Shown piece by piece: positions 29,267 to 38,934 of a DNA stretch of 64,000 nt. The first letter of the stretch is position 1; the number at the start of each line of letters is the position of its first letter. The stretch covers positions 17,448 through 81,447 of the forward strand of contig JADKAE010000013.1 of NCBI GenBank assembly GCA_016715405.1. The letters run 5' to 3'. Below the pieces are notes generated by a model that saw only the letters and a list, made by a program, of their open reading frames with translations, ran no database searches and was not told the origin of the DNA. A program made the position numbers and the translations under genes. Origin of the DNA: Saprospiraceae bacterium. GTDB taxonomy: Bacteria; Bacteroidota; Bacteroidia; Chitinophagales; Saprospiraceae.

Positions 29267-31140
29267 TTAATGCTGTACCGCCATTTTCAGCGTCTTGATA
29301 CCGGCGTCAGTGCGAACGCGGATCATATAGTTGCCGTTGGCGAGGTCTTTTGCATTCAGTTGGATGCGCTCCGACTTAATGTTGTCGAAGTTTTGCTGCT
29401 GCAACATTCTGCCTGTCACGTCAAACACGCTAACCTGTACCGTTGAGGACTGCGTTTCGAGATTAAACTCGAGCGTAGCCAGCTCGTTTACGGGGTTGGG
29501 GAAGAGTGCAACTGCGCCATCGGGCAGAATAATATCAGTAGTGCCTACTGGAGCAGAAGAGATGCTCAGACGAGATACCGGAACGATATCGAGGCCAAAG
29601 CCAAGCAAGTCGAGCGTACCTGTGTTGCTTACGTCGAGTACGCCGGCATAACGCGGATTGTTTAATGAATCCGTATAGAAATTCATAGCGGCATAGTCGA
29701 GGTTGTCAGCGGCCTGCAGGAAGCAGCTCTGATCGTCGTCAGTGGCATATTCAATAGCGGCAATGTAATACGTATTGTCTTCGAGGGCAATTTCGGCGCC
29801 GTCGAGGTCAACGGGTATCGTAATCAAGTCGACTCCTTCGTCGCCTTCAAAGAAATAAGAGTTAAAGGCAAGCACGGTGTAGTCGCCCGGCTCGATATAA
29901 CGACCGTCGGTTACACCGTTCCAGCTGTAGAGGTAAGTCGTTACGCTTTTGCCAACCAATTCGTCGGCATTAACCACGCCGAAAGTAATATAGCGGGCAT
30001 ACAGATCAGTGCCTTCGGGCACGAAATAGACGTTGCCGTAAGTAAAGCTCTCGTCGGCTGCAGGAGCTACGCTGCGCGTGGCGCCGAGGTCTTTGGAGAA
30101 CAAAGAGTCGCTAACTACAAAGGTGAACTCGCGTACGTTGTTGGTCGTATCCGTATCCGGATTGTCGATGGCCAGCGAGTAAGTAGCTGTGTACACATCG
30201 GGTACGGCGGGTACGTCAAACTGAAGGGGGAAAAACACGTTTTCAGCCAGTGAGTCGGAAGCGACGGGGCCGTATACCAGATCTTCTTCATAAACCACAT
30301 CGCCGTCGGAGTTGACAATCGTCATCGTTAGCGTGGGGCTATCCTGCGTCTCGCTGCCAATGTTCTGAATATCGGCGATAAAACCGATAGGTTCTACTTG
30401 TGTATAAGGCGTAACAGCGTTAGGCGCGATGGCATAGAATGCGTTTACGCGCATGTCGTTGGCCGGACGGGGGTCGGCGTCGGTCAGGCGTACATCGTCA
30501 ATCTGCCAGTTGTAGGCACAGCCGATGGGGCTGCCGCCGTTGGGGGTGTCGCCAGAAGACAAAAATTGGAAAGCGATATAGATATTGGCTTCACCAGCTG
30601 CCCACTCCGTAATGTCGAGTTCGATGAGTTGCGGGTTGATGCTTTGGTCGCCCTCAATCACGCCGCCAAACTGGTTGGCCGTGATGTCGGGAAATACTTC
30701 GATAGCCACCCAACTGGCAGTGTCGTTCAGGTCGGTACCTACGCGAACCTGCGGGCGGTCGCTATACGTGCGATAAAAGGTTTCGAAAAGCAGCCATACT
30801 TTCTCTTTCTGAGAGCAGTCAATTACGGGTGAGATCAACCACGAATCCTGGTTGGCGCCCAGGTTGCAGTTGAGGTCGGAATCAAAGATCATCCAGCCGT
30901 TGGCGGCAGTAGTGGATGCCAGGGAGCAGTAGCGAAGGAACCGGTAGGGCCTTCGGTGGTGTAAAACCATACCGAGGTGGGCTGGCCGTTGCCTTCTACT
31001 TCTACGGTCGTCCAGTCACTGGGAAAACCGCCGGCAAAATCTTCGGTGTAAAAGTCGCCCTGCGCAAATGCGGTAGCACTGCCGAAACACAGCAGTAGTA
31101 TGGCAATGGCGAATTTGTTGGATAGTGTACGTAGATTCAT
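29267..31140 (-). CDS. Secreted T9SS-sorted surface protein with N-terminal MAM-like/jelly-roll domain (one frameshift)
   Basis: About 625 residues once a lost base near 30920 is restored. The signal peptide is MNLRTLSNKFAIAILLLCFG then SATAFAQ. The N-terminal 200 residues (YTEDFAGGFPSDWTTVEVEG, then DSWLISPVIDCSQKEKVWLL, and YNWQIDDVRL) resemble the choice-of-anchor/MAM-like modules of extracellular Bacteroidota proteins. Two beta-rich segments follow. The last 80 residues (LFPNPVNELATLEFNL, VFDVTGRMLQQQNFD, NGNYMIRVRTDAGIKTLKM) are a T9SS type A sorting domain. No catalytic motif was recognised; an adhesion or surface structural role is a guess. Confidence 0.85.
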
Positions 31141-31209
31141 GTTAAAAAGATTTAAATTAAATGAAACAACAGCAGGTGAATTGTCTGATGTTTAAAAAAT
31201 AAAGAAGCG

Positions 31210-31235
31210 CAAAAGTAGTAATTTTTCAACAACAA
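31210..31235 (-). promoter_or_regulatory. Candidate promoter of T9SS surface protein
   Basis: On the minus strand TTG (31233-31235) is followed after 15 nt by TACTTTTG (31210-31217), about 70 nt before the start codon. A second TAnnTTTG match (TATCTTTG, 31246-31253) lies further upstream, without a good TTG. Confidence 0.35.
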
Positions 31236-31315
31236 GATAGCCTCGCAAAGATAGGGGCTTTCTTGTTGGCAGGTTGGAATTAATAAACATAAGGTCGCTT
31301 ATTTTGCAAAATGTA

Positions 31316-32323
31316 TTAATGGAGAGAACCCGACCTGACCAACTCGAATTCTTGCAGAAGTTGTTGTTTGTCAACGGGCGCCACACCCACGTGCTCGCAT
31401 ACCTGCCCACCTGCCAGGTTGGCCAATAAGGCCGTATCTTCGATGGACAGCGACAAGGCGACGGCCAGCGAAGCTACACTGATTACGGTGTCGCCGGCGC
31501 CGCAAACATCGGCAATGTCACGCGGATGGGTGGGCGCCAACAGATATCGGCCATCGTTTTCTATGAATAGCCCTTTGTCCGACAAAGTGATGAGCGTATA
31601 TCTGTTATCCAGCTTCTCTCTACTGTAACGGGCTGCCCGCTGCAGGCTATCCGCTTCGGCGCCTACGGCAAAAGATACTTGTTGCTGGATTTCTTTCAGG
31701 TTGGGTTTAAATAAGGTGGCTTGGCGGTAGGCCCAGAAGTTTTTATTTTTTGGGTCTACGGTGGTAGGGATACCCCTCCTGCCGGCTTCAGCCATAATGG
31801 ACTGAATGACGGAGGCGGTCAATACGCCTTTGTTATAATCCTGGAAAATGATCACGTGAATGTCGACGTCGTCCAGCAGCTTGTTTACTGCTTCTAGCAA
31901 CTGCGCGGTTTCCCGTTCATTGAGGTCGTGGGTATCTTCTTCATCAAGGCGCAATAGGTGTTGGTGCTGGGCGATGATGCGCGTTTTCACTGTAGTGGTT
32001 CGCGTATCAGATTTTACGATGCCTTGTGCCGGCAACCCATAGCCGGCCATCAGCGCCATCAGTGCTGCGCCGTTGGCGTCGCTGCCGGCTACGCTGCACA
32101 GATAAGGCGTGGCGCCCATGGCTTTGATATTTAGCGCTACATTGGCAGCGCCACCCACGCGGTCTTCGATTTGCTGTAATTGCACCACGGGCACCGGCGC
32201 CTCCGGTGAAATGCGGCTGACCGCTCCGTAGATATAGCGGTCTATCATGATGTCGCCCACGATCAATACCCGCAATTGCTCGAAAGCGCGGAATATGGCG
32301 CCTGCCTCGGTTTTTTCAGTCAC
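31316..32323 (-). CDS. rfaE1: PfkB-family kinase, RfaE1/HldE-type heptose-7-phosphate kinase
   Basis: Intact, 335 residues. PfkB ribokinase fold: VLIVGDIMIDRYIYG, the PfkB signature 1 region (RVGGAANVALNIKAMGA), VDPKNKNFWAYRQATLFKPN and signature 2 with the catalytic Asp (DIADVCGAGDTVISVASLA). The N-terminus ISPEAPVPVVQ is typical of RfaE1, which phosphorylates D-glycero-D-manno-heptose 7-phosphate for lipopolysaccharide core synthesis. No nucleotidyltransferase (RfaE2) domain is fused. The Kdo transferase gene waaA lies 4 kb away, consistent with an LPS role. The exact sugar is inferred from family resemblance. Confidence 0.87.
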   Translation of the reverse strand: MTEKTEAGAIFRAFEQLRVLIVGDIMIDRYIYGAVSRISPEAPVPVVQLQQIEDRVGGAANVALNIKAMGATPYLCSVAGSDANGAALMALMAGYGLPAQGIVKSDTRTTTVKTRIIAQHQHLLRLDEEDTHDLNERETAQLLEAVNKLLDDVDIHVIIFQDYNKGVLTASVIQSIMAEAGRRGIPTTVDPKNKNFWAYRQATLFKPNLKEIQQQVSFAVGAEADSLQRAARYSREKLDNRYTLITLSDKGLFIENDGRYLLAPTHPRDIADVCGAGDTVISVASLAVALSLSIEDTALLANLAGGQVCEHVGVAPVDKQQLLQEFELVRSGSLH

Positions 32324-32331
32324 TTTAAGTA

Positions 32332-32400
32332 AAAGTTTAGCGTTAGGGTTTAGTGCATGCGCAGTTTAGCTAAACCCCAACGCTAAACCCTCCTAAACAG
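32332..32400. repeat. GTTTAGCG hairpin (family F4)
   Basis: GTTTAGCGTTAGGGTTTAG, then TGCATGCGCA, then inverted CTAAACCCCAACGCTAAACC. It is a compact copy between the DUF6089 stop (32435) and the kinase start, without the GCCTTCGGC border seen in three other copies. Confidence 0.7.
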
Positions 32401-32434
32401 TTACCACTTTAAAAAGATATCATAAGTGGACGTA

Positions 32435-33297
32435 TTAATCGGTTTTGCATCCGCTTTTTCTGCGCACGCGGCCCCGGCTGCCCACCAGCCCGTTGTCCAT
32501 AAAATTATAGGAAATACTAATCCCGCCGATAAAATACAAGTCGGCGCCCCGGTTGTCGCCGCGCGGCGTTCCGGTAGGCACATTTACCGGGGGCGTACCC
32601 AGCAATTCACCCGTGCGGTTGCTCAACTCGGCGGCCAGAGGGCCGTTGCCGGCAAGCAATTCGTCGTAAGCTATGTAGGTGGTGCTCACGTCGTCGAGGT
32701 AATCGGTGAAAGCCCTGCGCCCACCCAACTCCAAGCCGATATTCCAGGTGTCGTTGAGCGCGTATTTGAAGCCGATGCCCAGCGGAATGGAAAAATCAAA
32801 CAACTTATACCGCGGAAATCTGCCGGCTAAGCCCTGTCCTTCGGTGCCTACAGGCGCCAACAATACTTTCTGGCCCAGGTATCGCGTGGAAGGATTGAAG
32901 TGCATCACCGCAAAACCGCCGAACAGGTAGGCCGACAGGGGTTGTTCAAGATTATAAGGCTGAAAGCCGGGCAGGTTGATTCTCCCGTTAATGCCAATTC
33001 GTAAATGGGCGTTTCGAAGCTCAGGTTGCGCTGGCGAATGGCCACGTCGGAGGCATTGGCGTCTTTTCCCGATAATTTGCCGTAAGACAAGCCCAACTTG
33101 ACAGAAGCAAAGTTGTGGATGTTGTACCGCCCAAATACGCCGGCGGCAAAATGAGTCTCGCCGATATATACTTTTGACGAGTTGGCACTCAAATCTCCCA
33201 TGTAGTTGGATACCCCGGCCAGGATTCCGGCCTCAAAGTATTGCCCCCGCAGCGCGGTGCTTGTCAGGAACATGACTAACCATATGCATTTTTTCAT
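32435..33297 (-). CDS. DUF6089 outer-membrane beta-barrel protein (one frameshift)
   Basis: About 287 residues. The start at 33297 gives a signal peptide (MKKCIWLVMFLTSTALRG). Then comes YFEAGILAGVSNYMGDLSAN, a DUF6089 opening, followed by alternating beta strands (VFGRYNIHNFASVKLGLSYG) and, after restoring one G near 32985, AYLFGGFAVMHFNPSTRY and IPLGIGFKYALNDTWNIGLE with GGRRAFTDYLDDVSTTY. DUF6089 proteins are predicted 8-stranded outer-membrane barrels; some members are linked to T9SS function, but this is not established for this one. The gene is divergent from the subtilase at 33510. Confidence 0.85.
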
Positions 33298-33318
33298 GTG
33301 GGTCGTTTTCTTTTTCCG

Positions 33319-33352
33319 CAAATTTATAACTTTGCAGCGCTACAAAAAACAA
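33319..33352 (-). promoter_or_regulatory. Promoter pair between DUF6089 and subtilase genes
   Basis: On the minus strand TTG (33350-33352) and TAAATTTG (33319-33326), 23 nt apart, sit 22 nt before the DUF6089 start. Immediately adjacent on the plus strand, TAACTTTG (33327-33334) points toward the subtilase but lacks a clear TTG. Confidence 0.5.
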
Positions 33353-33509
33353 ATCACCTTCAATCCAGACACAACCGGGCTAAAAAAGTGATTCCCGGTA
33401 GCCCATCGTCATTTTTTTATCATTAATGCCATCGTGATATCATATGCCGCCGCAATTGGCGTTAGAAGCACTATGGCGTATTATTCAATTTTTTAAACCA
33501 AATATTACG

Positions 33510-35180
33510 ATGAAGTGTAAATGGCTGCTCCCGGCTGTCTTTTTTTTGGCAACCACTAGCTATGCGCAAGACAAGGCGCCCGACAACTGGTTTAATCTCG
33601 ATGCAAAAAAGGATGGAATCCCGGGTTTGAGTACGGAAAAAACTTATCAGGAACTCCTCAAAGGCAAAAAAGCACGCACGATTGTGGTGGCGGTGCTGGA
33701 TTCAGGAGTCGACTATGAACACGAAGACCTCAAAGACGTGATGTGGGTCAATGAAGACGAGATTGCAGGCAATGGCATCGATGACGATAACAACGGCTAT
33801 ATCGACGATATCCACGGCTGGAATTTCCTGGGAAATAGCAAAGGCGAAAATGTACACCACGATAACCTCGAAGTAACCAGGCAATATGTCTTGCTTGACA
33901 AGCGCTTCAAGGGGGTGTCTGACCCCGCCGGCTTGTCTAAAAAAGACCGCGCCGACTACGACAAATACAAGCTGTACGGCAAAGTGATAGAAGACAAGAT
34001 CGAAGAAATGACGCCTAATGTCGGTTTGTATGGCTCTACCTTTGAAGCGTTTGTTAAACTACAGGAAGCCATCGGCAAACCCGCCGCAGATATTACGCTG
34101 ACCGACCTGGAAAACTTCCGCACCAGCGATCCTTTCCTGCCCCGCGTGGCCGCCGTGGCAATCGATTTGCTGAAGCAGGGCGAGACTTATGCCGGCTTTC
34201 TTGATCAGGTGAAGGAAGCTTACGATTATTTCCACGACCAGGTGAATTATAACTACAACACGGAGTTTGACCCCCGCGCCTTAGTAGGTGATGATTATAA
34301 TAATGTAAATGAGCGCTATTACGGCAATAATGACGTGAAAGGTCCCTTCTCCTATCACGGCACGCATGTGTCGGGTATCATCGCCGCCAAAAGAGGTAAC
34401 AATCTCGGCATCGAAGGCGTGGCCGACCATGTGCGTATTATGTCGGTCCGCACGGTGCCCGACGGCGACGAACGCGACAAAGACGTGGCCAATGCCATCC
34501 GCTACGCCGTAGACAACGGCGCTCAGGTGATTAATATGAGTTTCGGTAAAGGCGATTCGCCTAACAAAGATGCCGTAGATGAAGCCGTGAAATACGCCAT
34601 GAAAAACGATGTGTTGTTGATCCACGGCGCCGGCAACGACGGCGAGGAAATTAAATACGACAATAACTTCCCCAACGATAAATTCAAAAAAAAGGGACTT
34701 TTTAAACCCAAATACGCCAAAAACTGGATGGAAGTGGGCGCCCACGGCTGGCAAACCGATGAAAATATGACCGCCGACTTTTCCAATTACAGCGCCACGC
34801 TGGTCGACGTGTTTGCCCCCGGCGTTGATATCTATTCTACGGAGCCCGAAAACACCTACAAAGTTCAGCAAGGTACGAGTATGTCAGCTCCCATGGTGGC
34901 CGGCCTGGCAGCCATGCTGCGCGCTTATTTCCCCGATCTGACAGCGACACAGGTGAAAGAGATCATTATGTCTTCGTCAGTCAAACAAACACAAAAAGTG
35001 AAACGCCCCGGCGAAGACACACTCACTTCTTTTAGCGATCTTTGTGTCACCGGCGGGATCGTGAATGCCTATAGCGCCGTGAAAATGGCCTCCGAAACCA
35101 ATGGCAAACGCAAAAAACCGGCCGGCATCGATAATTCCGGCGCCGGAAATACAGACGCTAAAACGGGAAACCAACAATAA
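33510..35180 (+). CDS. S8 subtilisin-family serine protease
   Basis: Intact, 556 residues from the ATG at 33510, giving a signal peptide (MKCKWLLPAVFFLATTSYAQ). The catalytic triad is all present: Asp in VAVLDSGVDYEHEDL, His in YHGTHVSGIIAA, Ser in GTSMSAPMVAGLA. A long helical insertion (about residues 115-280) separates Asp from His, as in a known Bacteroidota subtilase subgroup. The calcium-loop-like DDDNNGYIDD follows the Asp motif. There is no T9SS domain; the tail is low complexity. It is probably a periplasmic or secreted protease. The 5' leader is about 170 nt if the promoter at 33327 is used. Confidence 0.93.
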   Translation: MKCKWLLPAVFFLATTSYAQDKAPDNWFNLDAKKDGIPGLSTEKTYQELLKGKKARTIVVAVLDSGVDYEHEDLKDVMWVNEDEIAGNGIDDDNNGYIDDIHGWNFLGNSKGENVHHDNLEVTRQYVLLDKRFKGVSDPAGLSKKDRADYDKYKLYGKVIEDKIEEMTPNVGLYGSTFEAFVKLQEAIGKPAADITLTDLENFRTSDPFLPRVAAVAIDLLKQGETYAGFLDQVKEAYDYFHDQVNYNYNTEFDPRALVGDDYNNVNERYYGNNDVKGPFSYHGTHVSGIIAAKRGNNLGIEGVADHVRIMSVRTVPDGDERDKDVANAIRYAVDNGAQVINMSFGKGDSPNKDAVDEAVKYAMKNDVLLIHGAGNDGEEIKYDNNFPNDKFKKKGLFKPKYAKNWMEVGAHGWQTDENMTADFSNYSATLVDVFAPGVDIYSTEPENTYKVQQGTSMSAPMVAGLAAMLRAYFPDLTATQVKEIIMSSSVKQTQKVKRPGEDTLTSFSDLCVTGGIVNAYSAVKMASETNGKRKKPAGIDNSGAGNTDAKTGNQQ

Positions 35181-35194
35181 TAAAACCTTAAACA

Positions 35195-35316
35195 GGTTGT
35201 CGGTTGTCTGTTGTCCGTTGTCCGTTCATTATCTTTATTAGTTATACTTTTACCGACAATAGATAACAGATAACTCATAACTGATAACCGACAACTGATA
35301 ACAGATAACCTACAAC
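35195..35316. repeat. GGTTGTCC-type element with conserved core (family F5)
   Basis: Left units GGTTGTCGGTTGTCTGTTGT, core TTCATTATCTTTATTAGTTA then TACTTTTAC, and right units such as AACTGATAACCGACAACTGA. The core matches the minus-strand copy at 17366-17449 except at about five positions. It begins 15 nt after the subtilase stop and ends at the start of the next gene. Confidence 0.75.
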
Positions 35317-35317
35317 C

Positions 35318-36074
35318 ATGCCCAAATTCTACCTCCTCAGCCTGGCCCTGATTGCCGGGATTTGCACCGCGAACGCCCAGGATGGCCGCCTGAACAAGGG
35401 CAATGCCTTGCTGCCCAGTATCAGCTACGCCGCCCAAGCCCCCGGCGGCGATCTCGTGGATCGCTTCGGGCCCAATTTTAACGTCGGCCTTGGCTTCGAT
35501 TACCTTACCAGCGAAAAAAACTGGATTTTCGGCCTGACGGGCCAATACCTCTTCGGACAAGACGTCAAAACCGATGTGTTGGCAGGCATTAGAACACCCG
35601 AAGGTTCGATTATCGGCAACGACCGCTCGTATGTTGATATCCAACTGAAGGAACGCGGCTTTTATGCAGGTTTGCATATCGGTAAACTGGTGTCTTTTTT
35701 CCAGCCTGAACCCCCGCTCCGGATTCCGGTTCACGGTCGGCGCAGGGTTACTTCAGCATAAAATCCGCATCCAGGATGACCCGCTGACGGGCGTGCCGCA
35801 ATTGAGCGACGCATACAAAAAAGGCTACGACCGCCTCACCAACGGCCTGGCACTCCAGGAATTTGTCGGCTACCAACTGCTCAGCAATAACCGCCGTATC
35901 AACTTTTTTGCCGGCTTTGAATTTACACAGGCCTTTACCCGCAACCGCCGCGATTTTGACTTCGATACCCGCCAGAAGGACGATGCCGACCGCCTCGACC
36001 TCCTCTTCGGTTTCCGACTGGGCTGGGTGCTGCCGTTTTATTTCGGCCAGGAAGCGGATGAGGTTTATTATTAG
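35318..36074 (+). CDS. Outer-membrane beta-barrel protein (one frameshift)
   Basis: About 252 residues. The signal peptide is MPKFYLLSLALIAGICTANA. Alternating amphipathic strands follow (FNVGLGFDYLTSEKNWIFGL, then FYAGLHIGKLVSFFQPE). A lost A near 35705 leads to the second half (SGFRFTVGAGLLQHKIRIQD, INFFAGFEFTQAFTRN, LDLLFGFRLGWVLPFYF), ending in aromatic YY like outer-membrane porins. There is no named family; it resembles generic 8-10-strand barrels of Bacteroidota. The stop TAG is the first part of the GACTGTACGAC repeat. Confidence 0.75.
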
Positions 36075-36207
36075 ACTGTACGACTGTACGACTGTACGAC
36101 TGTACGACTGTACGACTGTACGACTGTAAAATTGGGCATATAAAAATACGTGAAGTTTCTCAGATCGTAAAGTCGTAAAGTCGCAAAGTCTCAAAGTCGC
36201 AAAGTTC
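36072..36207. repeat. GACTGTACGAC / GTCGTAAAGTC hairpin (family F2)
   Basis: Seven near-perfect copies of GACTGTAC units (36074-36128), spacer AAATTGGGCATATAAAAATA, then GTAAAGTCGTAAAGTCGCAA units (36166-36206). It starts at the TAG stop of the barrel gene and ends 4 nt before waaA. Confidence 0.8.
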
Positions 36208-36210
36208 CCC

Positions 36211-37487
36211 ATGCAGCACCTCCTGATCTACATATACTCACTGGCCATTATCCTCTACCGCCTCGCAATCGGGCTGGTTTCTCCTTTTAACACAAAAGCA
36301 AAACTTTGGATACAGGGCCGAAAAAACTGGCAGCAACGCCTGCAACTGGCGGTGAAACCCCTGCATGAAGCCGGCAAGCCCATCGTATGGGTGCATTGCG
36401 CATCGCTGGGTGAATTTGAGCAGGGCAGGCCGCTCATCGAGGCGCTGCGCGCACAATACCCGCAACTGGCTATCGTGCTTACCTTTTATTCGCCATCGGG
36501 TTACCAGATCCGTCAAAATTATGCCCATGCCGACGTGGTGTGTTATATGCCGCTCGATACGCGCCGCAATGCCTTACTTTTTGTAAAAATACTCCAACCC
36601 CGGTTAGTTGTTTTTGTGAAATACGAATTCTGGTACCACCACTTACAAGCGCTATTTCAGGCACAAATCCCCGTTATCCTGGTTGCCGCCCTGTTTCGCC
36701 CCGGACAACTTTTTTTTAAGTGGTACGGCGAGCCTTTTCGCCGACTGCTGAAGGGCTATAGCCGTATTTTTGCACAAAACGAGTATTCGGCCGCCCTGAT
36801 TCGAAAAGCCGGCGTAAACCAGGTGGAAGTGGCCGGCGATACCCGGGTCGACCGGGTGATGCAAATGGCCGCCCAACCTGCTACATACGAAGCAGTAGAG
36901 GTATTTGCCGGAAACTCGCCCGTATGGGTTTGCGGTAGCACCTGGCCGCAGGACGAAGCGCTCCTGCTCCTTTTATCAATACACAACTTCCCTCCAGGTG
37001 GAAGGTAATCATCGCACCCCACGAAATCTCGGAAAATCATATCGCCGGACTGGAAAAAGGCCTTTCTATCGGCGCCGCTCGTTATTCGCAATATGCACAA
37101 ACACCGGCGCCCACGGCTGCCCGGGTATTGATCATCGACAACGTGGGTATGCTGGCGCATCTATACCAATACGGCCGGCTTGCCTATATCGGCGGCGGTT
37201 TCGGCCACGGTATCCACAATACGCTCGAGCCGGCGGCATTCGGCCTGCCCGTCTTATTCGGTCCCCGGTATGGAAAATTTGAAGAAGCGGTTTATCTTGT
37301 GGCGCATGGCGGCTTTTTCGCTGTATCGTCCGCCGATGAGTTACACAGGTTTTTTCAATACTTGTTACAGGAAGACGCCCAGCAGCAAGCCTCGGCGGAA
37401 ATACACAAGTACCTGCAACAAATGCAGGGCGCTACAGCCCGAATAATGGGTTACCTGGCAAACTCAGGATGGTTGACACAGCGATAA
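36211..37487 (+). CDS. waaA: 3-deoxy-D-manno-octulosonic acid (Kdo) transferase (one frameshift)
   Basis: About 425 residues. It transfers Kdo to lipid A at the inner membrane. The N-terminal membrane anchor (LIYIYSLAIILYRLAIGLVS) is followed by WVHCASLGEFEQGRPLIEAL, LTFYSPSGYQIRQ, VVFVKYEFWYHH and AGDTRVDRVMQMA. A lost T near 36975 leads to the C-terminal GT-B domain: KVIIAPHEISENHI, YIGGGFGHGIHNTLEPAAFG and VLFGPRYGKFEEA. All WaaA signatures are present in order, so the enzyme is probably intact in the organism. The methyltransferase gene starts 13 nt downstream. Confidence 0.95.
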
Positions 37488-37500
37488 CAACGGGCTACGT

Positions 37501-38334
37501 ATGCGGCGATTCGTTTTTTTACTGCACTATACCTGGCAATGGCTCGCCTTTTATTGCCGTGCAAAAACCGTATACAATCTGCAATCCCCCTTTTTGACTG
37601 AATTGGCGCAGGTAGTAGTTGAAGACCGGCGTAGGTTTTATGCCTTCGAATTGGTAAAAGGCTTGCGCCAAATATTTGCCAAAGATTCCACTCCAATCGC
37701 TATTCAAGATATCGGCGCCTCTTCGAAAGTATGGGCCGGCTCCCCACGCCCAATAAACGCCATTGCGAAGTACAATGCCATTAGCCCATCTGCCGGCGAA
37801 ATACTCTTCCGCCTGGTCAACTGGCTCAAGCCGGCCACCATGCTCGAACTGGGAACTTCGCTGGGTCTCTCGGCGGTATACCAGTCGGCAGCGGCGCCGC
37901 ACGCCCGCTTTGTTACGGTAGAAGGCCACGCCGAACTGGCCGCCATCGCCCGTCGGATGCTGGGACTGGCCCACATGCCACAGGTGGAAGTCCTACACGC
38001 CTCTTTTTCTCATGCGCTGGCCACTTATCTTCCCTCGCTTCAACGGCTCGACTATCTCTTTATCGACGGCGATCATCGCTACGAACCCACGATTGAATAC
38101 GTGTGGCAATGCCTGCCCTATGCCCACGAAAATAGCGTATTTGCGATAGCCGATATACACTGGTCAGCAGAAATGAACCGCGCCTGGCGCCACCTGCAGG
38201 CACTGCCCGAAGTGAGCCATAGCATCGACTTGTTTGATGTAGGATTGCTTTTTTTTAAAAAAGGTTTTGCAGAAAAAACGGCGTGCAGCCTTATTCGCTA
38301 TCGCCACAAGCCCTGGCGGGTAGGAGTTTTTTAG
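37501..38334 (+). CDS. Class I SAM-dependent O-methyltransferase-like protein
   Basis: Intact, 277 residues. The Rossmann methyltransferase core shows motif I as LKPATMLELGTSLGLSAVY, the acidic residue in FVTVEGHAELA and the post-core segment DYLFIDGDHRYEPTIEY, where the Asp-His pair resembles metal-dependent O-methyltransferases. The N-terminal 90 residues are family specific (YNLQSPFLTELAQ). The substrate is unknown. It lies 13 nt behind waaA and may modify an envelope component, an inference from position only. The TAG stop merges with a TAGCACTTAGCACTCAGC repeat. Confidence 0.82.
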   Translation: MRRFVFLLHYTWQWLAFYCRAKTVYNLQSPFLTELAQVVVEDRRRFYAFELVKGLRQIFAKDSTPIAIQDIGASSKVWAGSPRPINAIAKYNAISPSAGEILFRLVNWLKPATMLELGTSLGLSAVYQSAAAPHARFVTVEGHAELAAIARRMLGLAHMPQVEVLHASFSHALATYLPSLQRLDYLFIDGDHRYEPTIEYVWQCLPYAHENSVFAIADIHWSAEMNRAWRHLQALPEVSHSIDLFDVGLLFFKKGFAEKTACSLIRYRHKPWRVGVF

Positions 38335-38402
38335 CACTTAGCACTCAGCTGTCCGGTCTTAGCAGCTGACTGCTGAGAGCTAACTGCTAACTGCTAAATT
38401 TA
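38332..38402. repeat. AGCACTCAGC / GCTGACTGCTGA hairpin (family F7)
   Basis: TTAGCACTTAGCACTCAGCT, spacer, CAGCTGACTGCTGAGAGCTA and AACTGCTAACTGCTAAAT units form imperfect hairpins. It begins in the methyltransferase stop codon; a second member lies at 63417-63481. Confidence 0.65.
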
Positions 38403-38692
38403 ACACATGTTAAACTCCCCGTCAGCTATTTCAAATTTAAAAAAATCGCCTATATTGCATGCATAACGATTGAAGAATCGTTGTAGTAAAGCCACGCAAG
38501 TGCCAAATAGTTTTTGCCTCAACATTTTAACAATAAAGGTTGGACTTCAGTGACTATGGCGGGCCTCAGCTCCTTTCAGGGAGTTCCCAATTGGGACAAG
38601 GGGATTACAGAACCACAATAGCCGCCTTAATCCTGTTTATCTGGGGCCAAAATCTCCCTGCTACTTGTGTGGCTTTCTTCTTTTCTATTGCC
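38403..38692. other. Intergenic stretch without recognised gene
   Basis: No convincing protein gene is present. A 64-codon plus-strand ORF (38540-38734) runs into the next repeat and has no recognisable similarity or ribosome site. Small structures are visible: near-palindrome TTAACACATGTTAA (38400-38413) and hairpin ACGATT-GAAG-AATCGT (38466-38481). An untranslated RNA or gene remnant is possible but not supported. Confidence 0.4.
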
Positions 38693-38785
38693 TTCGGCAG
38701 TTTAGCGATATGGTTTAGTGCATGCGCAGTTTAGCGTTAGGGTTTAGTTTGCTAAACATACAGCTAACCGACAACCCACAACCCC
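38693..38785. repeat. GTTTAGCG element running into GGTTGTC-type units (families F4/F5)
   Basis: Border GCCTTCGGC, units GTTTAGCGATATGGTTTAG, TGCATGCGCA, and loop GTTTGCTAAACATACAGCTA. The right arm is then replaced by ACCGACAACCCACAACC, the unit of family F5. It is therefore a truncated or chimeric copy of the element at 10985-11096. Confidence 0.7.
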
Positions 38786-38934
38786 CTCCTCTTTTTTTTT
38801 CCAGGTTTGATTGCTGATTGAACAATAATTTCACTACCTTCGACGTCAGTCATTCGGTGACTGCATGTTGCGCTTTTTGCACAATATAAGCCTGCCGGAA
38901 GAGCATTTCAAACCCTACGTAAATTCACATCCCC

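Noticed and set aside
38403..38692. Insertion sequence remnant
   Set aside because: No transposase fragment in any frame and no terminal inverted repeats or target duplication could be seen.
38540..38734. 64-codon ORF as a small membrane protein
   Set aside because: It runs into the GTTTAG repeat, has no ribosome site or promoter of good quality and its hydrophobic stretch comes partly from repeat sequence.
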